From Mucilaginibacter glaciei (GTDB lineage Bacteria; Bacteroidota; Bacteroidia; Sphingobacteriales; Sphingobacteriaceae), in assembly GCF_014773245.1 (NCBI RefSeq), contig NZ_JACWMX010000001.1:682001-746000 (forward strand): DNA of 64,000 nt. Reading direction: 5' to 3'. The position numbers and the translations under genes were made by a program. A model generated the notes under the pieces. It had not been told where the DNA came from. It saw only the letters and a program-made list of their open reading frames with translations, and did no database searches. Positions 43,154-53,414 of this stretch are shown one piece after another; within the stretch, counting starts at the first letter, position 1, and the number at the start of each line of letters is the position of its first letter.

Positions 43154-45931
43154 ATGAGAATCACAATTTCCTTTTTATTTTCTATAACAATAATAGCAAT
43201 AACCAGCTTACCTGTATTAGCTCAAAAAGATACTGCGTTTTTAGCCAAAGCGGCCATCTCTTATAATGCAAAAGCAGAAGCACTTCCAATAGAAAAAGTA
43301 TACCTGCATCTGGATAAGCCAAATTATTTACCCGGTGATACATTATGGTTTAAAGCATATGTAGTAACGGGTAAAGCCGGCCAACCTTCAGACATAAGCG
43401 GGGTTCTTTATACCGAATTGGTCAACTCGGCAGATTCTGTGGTAAGCCGTGTAATTTCCGAAATAAACTCAGGCAATACCTGGGGAGATCTTTCGCTATC
43501 GACAAGCGTAAAACGCGGCAATTATCATCTGCGCGCCTACACCAATTGGATGCGCAATGCCGGTGCGGAATATTTTTATGATCAATCATTAAATATAGGC
43601 GGCAGTTTAACTTTGGAAACTACAAATCAAACTGCCGAAGTAGATCCTGATGTACAATTTATGCCCGAAGGTGGCGAACTGGTGAATGGCCTGCGTTCTA
43701 AAGTAGCGTTCAAAGTGGTAAAGCCAAACGGTTTATCAGAAAATGTAACCGGCAGTATAGTGGATAACAATAACATTGCTGTTGCCGAATTTGAAACTAA
43801 GCATGCGGGTATGGGCATCTTTCCGCTACTGCCGCAAGCAGGTAAAATATATACGGCCAAAATTAAGCTGAGTGGTGGACGCCTTTTGAGCGTTGCTTTA
43901 CCAAAGGCCAAAGACGCGGGTTACATCATGCAAATAAATAACAGCCTTCAAGATAGCCTCGTGGTTAAAATTTCGGCAAATAGTCAACTATTCCAGGCCA
44001 GGCAAAACAGTGCTTTTTATTTAATAGCACAAAGCGGCGGTGTAATATATTATACAACCTCCGGCAAGTTAAATGAGCCGACCTTTACAGCCTCGGTTAT
44101 AAAAAACAGGTTTCCGTGTGGCATTGTACAGTTTACTTTGTTTGATGACAGCGGCCAACCTATAAGTGAACGTATTGTATTTATAGCTAACGATGATACC
44201 TTGAAGATGAGAGCAAGTAGCATCGTGAAAATAGCCCATCCAAGAGACCACAACAGTTTAACCTTTACCATAACAAACGCGGAGGGTGCCGCTGTAGCAG
44301 GCACTTTTTCAATGGCTGTTATCAACCAAAGCCGCGTTGGCGTTGACGAAGATGCGGAAGGTAGTATTTACAGCCATTTGTTGCTAAAATCTGACCTTAA
44401 AGGTTACATTGAAAAACCAAATTATTATTTTAACAGGCAAACACCCAACAAGCTGGCCGAATTAGATATACTAATGTTAACACAAGGCTATCGTAAATTT
44501 GAATGGCGTGCGTTAAATAACCCGCCTGCAAAACCAGCTTACGATGCAGAACAATACTTAAGCCTCGAGGGATCAGTAAAAACGTTATCGGGTGCTCCGG
44601 TGCCAAACAGTAAAGTGTCGCTTACCTCTACACGGGAAGGCTTTTTTGCTGATACCATTGCTAATGCAGCCGGTAATTTCAAATTTGATAAATTAAGCTT
44701 AACCGATACCGCTAAGATCGCACTGCAGGCCCGCAAAGAAAAGGGTGGGAAAAACGTATTTATCTTGGTAAAACTGCCAAATTACCCGGTAGTATTGAAA
44801 GAAAAAGTCACAACGGCCCAAATTGATTTCAATAATACTGATCCATTGTTTAAAACCTCCGTCTATAAAGAACAACTTAAAGCTGATTCGATTAAATATC
44901 GATCCACTTTACCGCAAATTACCGTAACTGCTAAAAGGATCGCTAAACCTGATAGATTTAACATGAACGGTGTTTTACCTGAAAGATTAATAGATGTAAG
45001 TCGGATAAAACTTCAAAATTCTTTACAGGAAGCCGCACGTTGGGCCATACCCGGAATTTTTTCTCAGGATGGGACACTAACGTATGAGGGTAGATCTTTA
45101 GCTGTATCAGTAAATGGTTTGAGGATGACTGTAAGCGACCTTGCTGCTTATGATCCGGCGGAGATAGATAATATAAGACTTATATCAGGATCTTACACAA
45201 CTTCGCCATTGTTGCTATTTACCACTAAAAGTTCTGTAGGGACAGATACAACCGTTTTAAAAGAAGTTGTAGTCAAAGCAAAGCGTAGTAAATCACAATT
45301 GCTTACAAGGTCTTCAAACTTACATGGTGCCGGGAATGCCGACCAGGTTCTGATGGGTGACAAATTGGTGGGTTGCGTAAATATTGCCGATTGCTTAAGG
45401 GGAAAACTGTTCGGCGTTACTTTTAAAGCTGACGGTACGCCGGTAAACACATCACGTGGTGTGAACAGAGATATGGTGATCATTGTTGATGGTGTTCAAC
45501 TACCGGGTTCGGAATTGAATAATGTAGTGGCCGACAATGTGCTAAGTATCGAAACATTGATAACTGCCGGGTCAAGGTCTATTTATGGAGCGTCCGTAGA
45601 AGGTGGTGCTTTAATAATCACTAATAAAATAGGCAGTGAAGGTAAGTTTGTAACCAGCGAAATAGCTAAGGGTATAATTACTTATCCTTTTAAGGGCTTC
45701 CATGTAGCGCGCAAATATTATGCACCCAAATATGCAGCCGGGCAAAATACCGGTACCCCTAATCTACGTTCGGGCATTTATTGGAAACCAGATATAACTA
45801 CCGATAGCGAAGGTAAATTTTCTGTAGACTATTTTAACGGCGATACAAAGGGCACTTACCGCATTGTTTTAGAGGGACTTGATGATAACGGGAAGCTTGG
45901 CCGGCAAACTTATTATTACAGCGTGAAGTAA
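43154..45931 (+). CDS. MG2-domain protein with C-terminal TonB-plug-like domain
   Basis: 925 residues after an ATG chosen to expose the signal peptide (ISFLFSITIIAITSLPVLA). The N-terminal part has LPIEKVYLHLDKPNYLPGDTLWFKAYVV, the macroglobulin MG2 signature; a carboxypeptidase-like middle has LEGSVKTLSGAPVPNSKVSLTST. Near residues 720-840 a TonB plug-like stretch appears (GVNRDMVIIVDGVQLPG, GSRSIYGASVEGGALIITNK). There is no receptor barrel after it. Such proteins are frequent in Bacteroidota and predicted to be surface- or periplasm-exposed; the plug may dock to a partner barrel. Function unknown. Confidence 0.8.
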   Translation: MRITISFLFSITIIAITSLPVLAQKDTAFLAKAAISYNAKAEALPIEKVYLHLDKPNYLPGDTLWFKAYVVTGKAGQPSDISGVLYTELVNSADSVVSRVISEINSGNTWGDLSLSTSVKRGNYHLRAYTNWMRNAGAEYFYDQSLNIGGSLTLETTNQTAEVDPDVQFMPEGGELVNGLRSKVAFKVVKPNGLSENVTGSIVDNNNIAVAEFETKHAGMGIFPLLPQAGKIYTAKIKLSGGRLLSVALPKAKDAGYIMQINNSLQDSLVVKISANSQLFQARQNSAFYLIAQSGGVIYYTTSGKLNEPTFTASVIKNRFPCGIVQFTLFDDSGQPISERIVFIANDDTLKMRASSIVKIAHPRDHNSLTFTITNAEGAAVAGTFSMAVINQSRVGVDEDAEGSIYSHLLLKSDLKGYIEKPNYYFNRQTPNKLAELDILMLTQGYRKFEWRALNNPPAKPAYDAEQYLSLEGSVKTLSGAPVPNSKVSLTSTREGFFADTIANAAGNFKFDKLSLTDTAKIALQARKEKGGKNVFILVKLPNYPVVLKEKVTTAQIDFNNTDPLFKTSVYKEQLKADSIKYRSTLPQITVTAKRIAKPDRFNMNGVLPERLIDVSRIKLQNSLQEAARWAIPGIFSQDGTLTYEGRSLAVSVNGLRMTVSDLAAYDPAEIDNIRLISGSYTTSPLLLFTTKSSVGTDTTVLKEVVVKAKRSKSQLLTRSSNLHGAGNADQVLMGDKLVGCVNIADCLRGKLFGVTFKADGTPVNTSRGVNRDMVIIVDGVQLPGSELNNVVADNVLSIETLITAGSRSIYGASVEGGALIITNKIGSEGKFVTSEIAKGIITYPFKGFHVARKYYAPKYAAGQNTGTPNLRSGIYWKPDITTDSEGKFSVDYFNGDTKGTYRIVLEGLDDNGKLGRQTYYYSVK

Positions 45932-46032
45932 TGTTTTTGTAATAAATAATGCTGTCGTGGTTATCGCTCTTAACACCGCAAAGCATTACTGGTTAACTAA
46001 CTAACTAATTAACAACCCAAAGGCAATACAAC

Positions 46033-46064
46033 TAAAAACGGCCTCCAGAAAAATTCTGGAGGCC
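46033..46064 (-). terminator. Terminator after rplT
   Basis: On the minus strand GGCCTCCAGAA / TTCTGGAGGCC (11 bp) followed by GTTTTTAG, 33 nt past the rplT stop. Confidence 0.88.
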
Positions 46065-46096
46065 GCTTCTGTATATAAAGAATTTTTGGTTTCTTC

Positions 46097-46441
46097 TTAT
46101 TTCACTGCGTCAATGATCGCTTTGAAAGCGTCAGGGTGGTTCATTGCTAAATCAGCTAATACCTTACGGTTCAAACCGATTTCTTTAGCAGCTAATTTAC
46201 CTATTAACTGTGAGTAAGAGATACCATGTTGGCGGGCACCAGCATTTATACGTTGTATCCATAATGCTCTGAATTCTCTTTTCTTGGTTTTACGGTCACG
46301 ATAAGCGTACTGTAAACCTTTTTCTACTGTGTTTTTTGCAACGGTATAAACCTTGCTTCTTGATCCCCAATAACCCTTGGCGAGGATCATGATCCTTTTC
46401 CGGCGTCTTCTCGACGCGACTGCGTTAACTGAACGTGGCAT
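46097..46441 (-). CDS. rplT: 50S ribosomal protein L20
   Basis: 114 residues, basic, starting [17 protein letters not shown] after the Met. L20 binds 23S rRNA early in assembly of the large subunit and in E. coli represses its own operon by binding the leader. Landmarks are [18 protein letters not shown] basic blocks and [13 protein letters not shown]. It is last in thrS-infC-rpmI-rplT with a terminator behind it. Confidence 0.98.
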   Translation of the reverse strand: MPRSVNAVASRRRRKRIMILAKGYWGSRSKVYTVAKNTVEKGLQYAYRDRKTKKREFRALWIQRINAGARQHGISYSQLIGKLAAKEIGLNRKVLADLAMNHPDAFKAIIDAVK

Positions 46442-46517
46442 TTTGTGTTGTTTTTGGTATTAGGTGTCCTTTTCGGGAGCTTCTGTACGCTAAATACCTG
46501 GTTAAAAAATTAATTAA

Positions 46518-46718
46518 TTACTTGCCGATACAAAGCATACGTTTAACGTTACCCATGTCAGCCTTAGATACTAAGCTGGTGTGACCAAGGTTACGCTTAC
46601 GTTTTGTCGACATCTTGGTTAAGATGTGGCTTTTGTATGCATTTTTTCTAACAATTTTACCGGTTCCAGTAAGCCTAAAGCGCTTTTTTGCACTGGAATT
46701 GGTTTTCATTTTTGGCAT
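46518..46718 (-). CDS. rpmI: 50S ribosomal protein L35
   Basis: 66 residues, very basic, [20 protein letters not shown] with the later [18 protein letters not shown] small large-subunit protein that is a constant companion of infC and rplT. The gap of 92 nt to infC and 76 nt to rplT may hold the L20-binding site known in other bacteria, but I did not find the structure. Confidence 0.97.
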   Translation of the reverse strand: MPKMKTNSSAKKRFRLTGTGKIVRKNAYKSHILTKMSTKRKRNLGHTSLVSKADMGNVKRMLCIGK

Positions 46719-46810
46719 AACTCTATTTATTTGTTTTTAGATAATTAACGTTATCTCAACGTTTTATTTTCAATAACTCCGGCATAATTCTATGCCATGA
46801 TATGTAATAG

Positions 46811-47377
46811 TTACTTCTTAAGTGCCTTAGGCGCAACGGTTAAAAACATCCGCTTTCCTTCAAGCTTCGGCAATTGTTCAACCTTACCTACTTCTTCTAA
46901 TGCCTGTGCAAAACGCAACAGTAAAATTTCACCCTGCTCTTTGTAAACAATTGCACGGCCTTTAAAGTGTACGTAAGCCCTTACTTTTTCGCCGGCTTCT
47001 AAAAACTTGGTGGCATGTTTTAATTTAAAGTCAAAATCATGGTCATCCGTATTAGGCCCAAAGCGGATCTCCTTTATTACTGTTTGCTTGGCATTGCTCT
47101 TGATCTCTTTAAGCTTCTTCTTCTGCTCGTAAATAAACTTGTTATAGTCAGTTACTTTACAAACGGGAGGGTTAGCGTTTGGAGATATCTCCACCAGGTC
47201 AAGTTCTTGCTCCTGCGCTATAGCCAATGCATCTCTTAATGAGAATACACCCTGCTCAACGTTATCGCCTACAAGTCGCACCTCTTGTGCCCTGATGAAC
47301 TGATTGATGTTGTGTTCGGCTTCTTTTTTCTTAAAAGGTAGCCTTGGTCCTCTGTTGAAAGGTTTGTTTAAAGCCAA
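46811..47377 (-). CDS. infC: Translation initiation factor IF-3
   Basis: 188 residues. The N-terminal domain begins [22 protein letters not shown]; the C-terminal domain carries [40 protein letters not shown] sequence. IF-3 keeps subunits apart and proofreads the start codon. The reading frame begins with TTG, not ATG: an in-frame stop lies just upstream and no ATG is available at the N terminus. A non-AUG start suits the known infC autoregulation. One base separates it from the thrS stop. Confidence 0.96.
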   Translation of the reverse strand: MALNKPFNRGPRLPFKKKEAEHNINQFIRAQEVRLVGDNVEQGVFSLRDALAIAQEQELDLVEISPNANPPVCKVTDYNKFIYEQKKKLKEIKSNAKQTVIKEIRFGPNTDDHDFDFKLKHATKFLEAGEKVRAYVHFKGRAIVYKEQGEILLLRFAQALEEVGKVEQLPKLEGKRMFLTVAPKALKK

Positions 47378-47378
47378 G

Positions 47379-49304
47379 TTATACTGTTATTTCTTTAATT
47401 ATTTGTTGTTTAAATTCTTCAATGCTCATGCTCCCTAAATCGCCTGTACCGTGTTTACGTACCGAAACTAACCCTTCGGCGGCCTCTTTTTCGCCCACGA
47501 CAAGCATATAAGGGATCTTTTTAACTTCAGCATCGCGTATTTTGCGACCAATTTTTTCATCTCTGAAGTCAATCAGCCCGCAAATATCGGAATCTTTTAA
47601 CTCATCTGAAAGTTTTTTTGCATAATCTTCATACTTTTCAGATATGGGCAGGATGATAAATTGCTCCGGCGATAACCAAAGCGGGAAATTACCCGCGCAG
47701 TGTTCAATCAATACAGCAATAAAACGCTCCATCGACCCAAACGGTGCCCTATGGATCATTACCGGGCGATGTTTTTGGTTATCGCTGCCTGTATATTCCA
47801 GTTCAAAACGCTCGGGCAGGTTATAATCTACCTGTATGGTGCCTAACTGCCATTTACGGCCCAAGGCGTCCTTCACCATAAAATCAAGTTTAGGGCCGTA
47901 GAACGCTGCCTCGCCATATTCTACAATGGTAGTCAAGCCTTTTTCGGCAGCGGCTTCAATAATGGCGCTTTCTGCCAAAGCCCAATTCTCGTCGGTACCG
48001 ATGTACTTAGTCTTATTTTCCGGGTCGCGTAATGATACCTGTGCGGTATAGTTTTCAAAACCCAAAGCGTTGAATACATACAATACCAGGTCAATAACTT
48101 TTTTAAATTCATCCTTTACCTGATCCGGGCGGCAAAATAAATGCGCATCATCCTGCGTAAAGCCACGTACACGGGTTAAGCCATGTAATTCGCCGCTTTG
48201 CTCATAGCGATAAACCGTACCAAACTCTGCCAAACGAACCGGAAGATCTTTGTAAGACCGTGGTTTAGTTTTATAGATCTCGCAGTGATGCGGGCAGTTC
48301 ATAGGTTTTAAAAAGAACTCCTCTCCCTCCTGCGGGGTTTTTATCGGCTGGAATGAATCGGCACCATATTTTTCGTAGTGGCCCGATGTAACATAAAGAT
48401 TCTTGTGACCGATATGCGGTGTGATCACTTGCTCGTAACCTGCCTTTACCTGTGCCTTTTGCAAGAAGTTTTGCAGGCGCTCGCGCAAGGCTGTACCCTT
48501 TGGCAACCATAACGGTAAACCCATGCCCACTTTTTCGCTGAATGCAAATAGCTCCAGTTCTTTACCCAATTTGCGGTGGTCGCGTTTTTTAGCTTCCTCT
48601 ATCAGGTGCAGGTAGTCGGTCAGTTCACTTGCCTTAGGGAACGTTACGCCATAGATCCGGGTAAGCTGTTTGCGGCTTTCATCGCCACGCCAGTAGGCAC
48701 CGGCAAGGCTCATTAATTTTGCTGCTTTTACAAAACCCGTGTTAGGGATATGTGGGCCGCGGCAAAGATCGGTAAAGTTACCTTGCGTGTAAAAGGTGAT
48801 TCCGCCATCAGGCAGATCTTTAAGCAAGTCGAGCTTGTACTCGTCGCCTTTTTCTGTAAAATATGCAATCGCGTCGGCTTTGCTCACCGGTTTACGAATA
48901 TATTCATTTTTGGTTTTAGCCAACTCGATCATCTTATCCTCGATCTTTTTAAAATCGTCCGATGATAAGGTCTCGTCGCCAAAGTCAACGTCGTAATAAA
49001 AGCCGGTTTCAATAGCCGGGCCGATACCAAATTTGGTACCAGGATATAAAGCCTCTAAAGCTTCGGCCAACAAGTGGGCGGACGAATGCCAATAGGTGGC
49101 CTTACCTTTTGGGTCGTTCCAGGTTAATAATTTAACCATGGAATCGGCTTCAATCGGGCGACTTGCGTCCCAAACCTCGCCGTTTACCTCGGCTGCCAAT
49201 ACGTTACGTGCTAAACCTTCGGAGATAGATAATGCTATCTGCATGGAAGTGATGCCTTTGTCATACTGACGAACGGAACCATCGGGAAGTGTAATACTAA
49301 TCAT
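47379..49304 (-). CDS. thrS: Threonyl-tRNA synthetase
   Basis: 641 residues, class II synthetase. The N-terminal TGS domain (1-60) precedes the editing domain with [10 protein letters not shown] (HxxxH Zn site), then the catalytic core (about 240-530) with [12 protein letters not shown] and [21 protein letters not shown] motif 2, and the anticodon-binding domain at the end. It charges tRNA-Thr and removes mischarged Ser. A TATTTTTG box at 49386-49379 may be its promoter. It heads thrS-infC-rpmI-rplT. Confidence 0.97.
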   Translation of the reverse strand: MISITLPDGSVRQYDKGITSMQIALSISEGLARNVLAAEVNGEVWDASRPIEADSMVKLLTWNDPKGKATYWHSSAHLLAEALEALYPGTKFGIGPAIETGFYYDVDFGDETLSSDDFKKIEDKMIELAKTKNEYIRKPVSKADAIAYFTEKGDEYKLDLLKDLPDGGITFYTQGNFTDLCRGPHIPNTGFVKAAKLMSLAGAYWRGDESRKQLTRIYGVTFPKASELTDYLHLIEEAKKRDHRKLGKELELFAFSEKVGMGLPLWLPKGTALRERLQNFLQKAQVKAGYEQVITPHIGHKNLYVTSGHYEKYGADSFQPIKTPQEGEEFFLKPMNCPHHCEIYKTKPRSYKDLPVRLAEFGTVYRYEQSGELHGLTRVRGFTQDDAHLFCRPDQVKDEFKKVIDLVLYVFNALGFENYTAQVSLRDPENKTKYIGTDENWALAESAIIEAAAEKGLTTIVEYGEAAFYGPKLDFMVKDALGRKWQLGTIQVDYNLPERFELEYTGSDNQKHRPVMIHRAPFGSMERFIAVLIEHCAGNFPLWLSPEQFIILPISEKYEDYAKKLSDELKDSDICGLIDFRDEKIGRKIRDAEVKKIPYMLVVGEKEAAEGLVSVRKHGTGDLGSMSIEEFKQQIIKEITV

Positions 49305-49461
49305 CTACAACTATGATTTAAATTTTAATAAATAGGAATGATAAACCAATCACATACTAACGTGATTTGAACTTGCTGCAAAAATAGGATTTTATTTATA
49401 CAGGGAAAGTAAATTATGCTTTTGAATTTTCAATATCTTAGTATCAATTAAACCCCAAATA

Positions 49462-50304
49462 ATGAAAAGATTATATACTCAGTTTTGCACCGTGGTGCTG
49501 TTGGCAACAGCTACTAACGGTTACGCACAATTAGCCCCGCCGCCCAGTTCTGCACAAACAGTTACACAGGGTTTTGGCTTGGGTACGATTAACTTAACCT
49601 ATTCACGCCCCAACTTAAAAGGCCGGAAAATATTTGGCGGAATGGAGCCTTACGGCACGGTTTGGCGTACGGGCGCCAACTCGGCTACGGTAATAAAGTT
49701 CAGCGACGATATAATTTTAGAGGGAAACAAAGTACCTGCTGGCGAATACGGCCTGTTTACTGTACCCGGTGAAAGCGAATGGACAATAATCCTGAGCAAG
49801 CAGTCAAAACAATGGGGCGCCTATTCTTATAAACAAACTGACGATTTTTTACGCTTTAAGGTTAAAACCGAGCATCTGCCGGCTTTAACAGAAACCATGA
49901 CATTGGCTTTTGCTAACATTGCGCCTACCACGGGCGATTTGAAAATGATGTGGGAACGTAGTGGTTTTACCGTGCATATGGTTACTGATATAGACACTAA
50001 AGTAATGGCACGGATAGATTCGGCTATGAGCACAGATAAAAAGCCTTATTACGAAGCCCTTATATACTATTACAACAATAATAAGGATATGACAAAAGCC
50101 TTAGCTTGGGCAACCGAATTGGAGAAAGACAAAAACTTCCCCCCGTTTGTGCCCAAACTGTGGAAAGCGCGGGTTCAGCTTAGACAAGGTGATAAGGCCG
50201 GTGCTATAACCACCGCTCAAGAGGGCGTTAAATTGGCAACAGCAGCCAAAACGGACGAATACGTGCGTTTGAACAATGAAGTGATAGCGCAGGCAAAGAA
50301 ATAA
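49462..50304 (+). CDS. Secreted DUF2911 protein
   Basis: 280 residues. The signal peptide ends near NGYAQ (residue 22). The DUF2911 block (about 30-165) includes LTYSRPNLKGRKIFGGMEPYGTVWRTGANSATVIKFS-type sequence and VPAGEYGLFTVPGE. The C-terminal helices read LAWATELEKDKNFPPFVP and look TPR-like. The family is common in Bacteroidota; role unknown, probably periplasmic. A terminator follows. Confidence 0.85.
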   Translation: MKRLYTQFCTVVLLATATNGYAQLAPPPSSAQTVTQGFGLGTINLTYSRPNLKGRKIFGGMEPYGTVWRTGANSATVIKFSDDIILEGNKVPAGEYGLFTVPGESEWTIILSKQSKQWGAYSYKQTDDFLRFKVKTEHLPALTETMTLAFANIAPTTGDLKMMWERSGFTVHMVTDIDTKVMARIDSAMSTDKKPYYEALIYYYNNNKDMTKALAWATELEKDKNFPPFVPKLWKARVQLRQGDKAGAITTAQEGVKLATAAKTDEYVRLNNEVIAQAKK

Positions 50305-50327
50305 CTATAACCCTTACTAATAAACAA

Positions 50328-50357
50328 AAAATGCCCGGCAAATCCGCCGGGCATTTT
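50328..50357. terminator. Bidirectional terminator, DUF2911 / serA
   Basis: AAAATGCCCGGC / GCCGGGCATTTTTTT with an AAATCC loop, A-rich on the left and T-rich on the right. Confidence 0.9.
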
Positions 50358-50374
50358 TTTGAAACATGTAACGA

Positions 50375-51325
50375 TTACTTGTTAAAGTGCCCTATTATCA
50401 AACTGGCAAGTTCAACACCGATACGTTCCTGCGCTTCGTTAGTAGCTGCACCAATGTGCGGTGTTAAAGAGACCTTGGGATGTGATAATACTGCCTGGTT
50501 TGGCGTAGGCTCATTATCAAATACATCTAAAGCAGCAAACGATACCTGCCCGCTGTTCAAAGCATCCAGCAGGTCGCTTTCATTGATCAGGCCACCACGT
50601 GATATATTTACCAGCCCTACCCCTTTTTTAGTCTGTGCTAATTCTGCAGCGCTAAACAAAGGTTTGTCTATAAAAGGCGTATGCAGGGTAATAAAATCTG
50701 ATTGTTTGATCACTTCTTCTAACGTGGCCGTTTTTACCGTAACGTTTACTTTTGTGCCACCGCCTAATACAATTTCAACTTCCGGGTTGAACGGGTAGAG
50801 GTCATAAGCGATCACATCCATACCTACACCAATGGCAATTTTCGCCACCTCGCGGCCGATACGGCCAAAGCCCATGATGCCTAATGTTTTACCGCGCAGC
50901 TCGATACCTTTGGCATAAGCCTTTTTAAGATCGTTAAATTTGGTTGCGCCTTCAACCGGCATTTTGCGATTACTGTCTGCAAGGAAACGTACGCCTGTAA
51001 ACAAGTGGGCAAATACCAATTCAGCTACAGATAATGACGATGATGCAGGGGTATTGTAAACGCCTATACCTTTAGATTTGGCATAATCCACATCAATATT
51101 ATCAACACCTACCCCACCACGGCCTATCAGCTTTAGGTTTGAGCAGGCATCTATTAAAGCAGCACGTACCTTGGTAGCACTACGTACGGTTATGGCGTCA
51201 AACTCCTGTAAACGCACAGGCAGTTCATCCTGCGGGATGTTTTTAGTTTCAACAAAGAAACCCGCGTCCTCTAACATTTTTTGACCTATCGGGTCGATGC
51301 CATCATTGGCTAATATTTTGATCAT
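50375..51325 (-). CDS. serA: D-3-phosphoglycerate dehydrogenase
   Basis: 316 residues, NAD-dependent, the first step of serine synthesis. Rossmann GFGRIGREVAKI, substrate-binding ISRGGLINE and catalytic His in LTPHIGAATNEAQ are all present. It is the short form without an ACT or ASB domain, so serine feedback through those domains is not expected. It follows serC on the minus strand, with a 93-nt gap occupied by TGAAC-type repeats. Confidence 0.92.
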   Translation of the reverse strand: MIKILANDGIDPIGQKMLEDAGFFVETKNIPQDELPVRLQEFDAITVRSATKVRAALIDACSNLKLIGRGGVGVDNIDVDYAKSKGIGVYNTPASSSLSVAELVFAHLFTGVRFLADSNRKMPVEGATKFNDLKKAYAKGIELRGKTLGIMGFGRIGREVAKIAIGVGMDVIAYDLYPFNPEVEIVLGGGTKVNVTVKTATLEEVIKQSDFITLHTPFIDKPLFSAAELAQTKKGVGLVNISRGGLINESDLLDALNSGQVSFAALDVFDNEPTPNQAVLSHPKVSLTPHIGAATNEAQERIGVELASLIIGHFNK

Positions 51326-51330
51326 CTTAT

Positions 51331-51414
51331 TTGGTTCAATAGTTCATTTGTTCATCAGTTTATTGGTTCGCCTCGTCAATACTAATGAACAATTGAACCA
51401 ATTAACCAGTGAAC
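51331..51414. repeat. Intergenic GGTTCAAT/ATTGAACC repeat cluster
   Basis: Inverted runs of GGTTCAAT, AGTTCATT, TGTTCATCAG face AATGAACAATTGAACCAATT across a short centre. The stretch fills the serC-serA gap and can fold into a long imperfect hairpin. It is related in wording to 12667-12750 and 60256-60310. Confidence 0.55.
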
Positions 51415-51418
51415 TATT

Positions 51419-52486
51419 TTATTTATTCTTTTCAGCAAATTCCTGCATGGCTTCTATCAGCACGTAAACGCTGGTGATTGGCAATGCATTGTATATCGAA
51501 GCGCGGAAACCACCTACGCTTCTGTGGCCTTTAAGGCCAACTATTCCTTTTTCGTCACAAAGTTTAAGGAATGGTTTTTCGTGCTCCGGGTTTTCAGAAA
51601 CAAAACAAACGTTCATATGTGAGCGGTCTTCTGTGGCAGCAACCGCTTTAAATAATGGGTTACGGTCAATTTCTTGGTAAAGTACCTTTGCTTTCGCATC
51701 GTTCTCTTTTTCAATTTCGGCAACACCACCCTTAGATTTTAACCAGTTCAATGTTAACATCGAAACATATATAGCAAAACAAGGAGGTGTATTATACATT
51801 GATCCGCCCTCTATCTGCACTTGGTAGTTAAACATAGCGGGGATCTTACGGCCTGTTTTACCTAAAAGATCGTCCTTAATAATTACCAATGTTACACCAG
51901 CAGGGCCCATGTTTTTTTGCGCGCCTGCATAGATCAAACCAAAATCGGCTACGTTAACCTTGCGGCTAAATATATCTGACGACATATCACAAACCACCGG
52001 AATAGGCGATTTAGGAAAATGATGCATCTGCGTACCATAAATGGTGTTATTTGAAGTGATGTGGAAATACGCCGCATCCTCCGGTATTTTATAATTGGTA
52101 GGGATGTAAGTAAAGTTACTTTCTTTTGATGTAGCAACAACCTCGACATCGCCAAAGAATTTAGCTTCTTTTAACGCTTTGTTGGCCCATACGCCTGTTT
52201 CCAGGTAAGCAGCTTTGCCGCCTTCGGGTAACAAATTATATGGTGCTAATGCAAATTGTGTGCTTGCGCCGCCTTGTAAAAATAATACCGAGTAACCTTC
52301 CGGCACTTCAAACAATTCTTTAACAAGCTTTACGGCCTCATCCAACACTGCTTCAAATTCCGGCGAGCGATGCGAGATCTCCAGCAATGATAAACCTGTT
52401 CCGTTAAAATCAACTACTGCGGCTGCAGCCTGTTTCAAGACCTCGTGGGGTAAAATGCCGGGGCCGGCACCGAAATTATGTTTCAT
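51419..52486 (-). CDS. serC: Phosphoserine aminotransferase
   Basis: 355 residues, PLP-dependent, converting 3-phosphohydroxypyruvate and Glu to phosphoserine (also acting in PLP synthesis). The start KHNFGAGPGILP is the classic SerC N terminus, and YAGAQKNMGPAG holds the Schiff-base lysine. C-terminal FRASIYNALP binds the substrate phosphate. It is upstream of serA, so the two serine-pathway enzymes are probably one unit. Confidence 0.95.
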   Translation of the reverse strand: MKHNFGAGPGILPHEVLKQAAAAVVDFNGTGLSLLEISHRSPEFEAVLDEAVKLVKELFEVPEGYSVLFLQGGASTQFALAPYNLLPEGGKAAYLETGVWANKALKEAKFFGDVEVVATSKESNFTYIPTNYKIPEDAAYFHITSNNTIYGTQMHHFPKSPIPVVCDMSSDIFSRKVNVADFGLIYAGAQKNMGPAGVTLVIIKDDLLGKTGRKIPAMFNYQVQIEGGSMYNTPPCFAIYVSMLTLNWLKSKGGVAEIEKENDAKAKVLYQEIDRNPLFKAVAATEDRSHMNVCFVSENPEHEKPFLKLCDEKGIVGLKGHRSVGGFRASIYNALPITSVYVLIEAMQEFAEKNK

Positions 52487-52642
52487 AATGTTAGCGAATT
52501 TGTAATTCTATTGTATTATCAATTTTGTATTTTGACGTGCCGAAGTTAATAAATCCGACAAGTTTAATAGGCTTTTTTTGCAATTTTTTACAGTTGGTGA
52601 TCTAAGCTTAGTTAGAAGCAATAACAGGAGATATATAAAAAA

Positions 52643-53296
52643 TTACTTAGCATTTTTTAGTTGCGCGATAGCTTCTGTCTGATTGGCTGCCGAGAATACG
52701 GAGTTGCCCGCCACAAATACATTGGCACCGGCGGCCATCAGCCTGGATATATTAGAAATATCTACTCCCCCGTCAACTTCTACATTCAAATGTGGATTAG
52801 TTAAGGCACTCATTTCCTTCACCTCGGTAATTTTGGTGTAAGTATGTTCAATGAATTTTTGCGCCCCAAAACCCGGATTTACCGACATCACCAATACCAT
52901 ATCTAAATCTGCAATAATGTCTTTCAATAGTAGTGTATTGGTATGCGGGTTAATGGCTACGGATGCCTTACAGCCTAATTCTTTAATAGCCTGTACAGTG
53001 CGGTGCAAATGCGGGCATGTTTCATAATGTACGGTAATACTGTACGCTCCGGCATCGGCAAAGGCTTTTAGGTAACGATCGGGGTCTACAATCATTAGGT
53101 GCACATCTAACGGCTTAGTTGCATATTTTTTGACCGCCTTCATCACCGGGAAACCGAAAGAAATGTTGGGCACAAACATACCGTCCATAATATCGATGTG
53201 CATCCAGTCGGCCTGGCTATTATTCATCATTTCAACATCGCGCTGCAGGTTTGCAAAATCGGCAGCTAAAATTGATGGTGCTATCAAATGGTTCAT
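52643..53296 (-). CDS. rpe: Ribulose-phosphate 3-epimerase
   Basis: 217-residue TIM barrel interconverting ribulose-5-P and xylulose-5-P in the pentose phosphate pathway. Metal and catalytic blocks: APSILAADF, HIDIMDGMFVPNISFG, VHLMIVDPDRY, MSVNPGFGAQKFI and EVDGGV. Cytosolic, monocistronic as far as can be seen. Confidence 0.96.
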   Translation of the reverse strand: MNHLIAPSILAADFANLQRDVEMMNNSQADWMHIDIMDGMFVPNISFGFPVMKAVKKYATKPLDVHLMIVDPDRYLKAFADAGAYSITVHYETCPHLHRTVQAIKELGCKASVAINPHTNTLLLKDIIADLDMVLVMSVNPGFGAQKFIEHTYTKITEVKEMSALTNPHLNVEVDGGVDISNISRLMAAGANVFVAGNSVFSAANQTEAIAQLKNAK

Positions 53297-53414
53297 AGCG
53301 GTAAATATAGGGGGAATTTATCTGAACCAGAATTAATGAAAATTAAGAATTTACAGAGTATTGTAATAATCATTGTCGCATTTTATAAATTCAATAGACT
53401 CTTTGAATTTGAGT

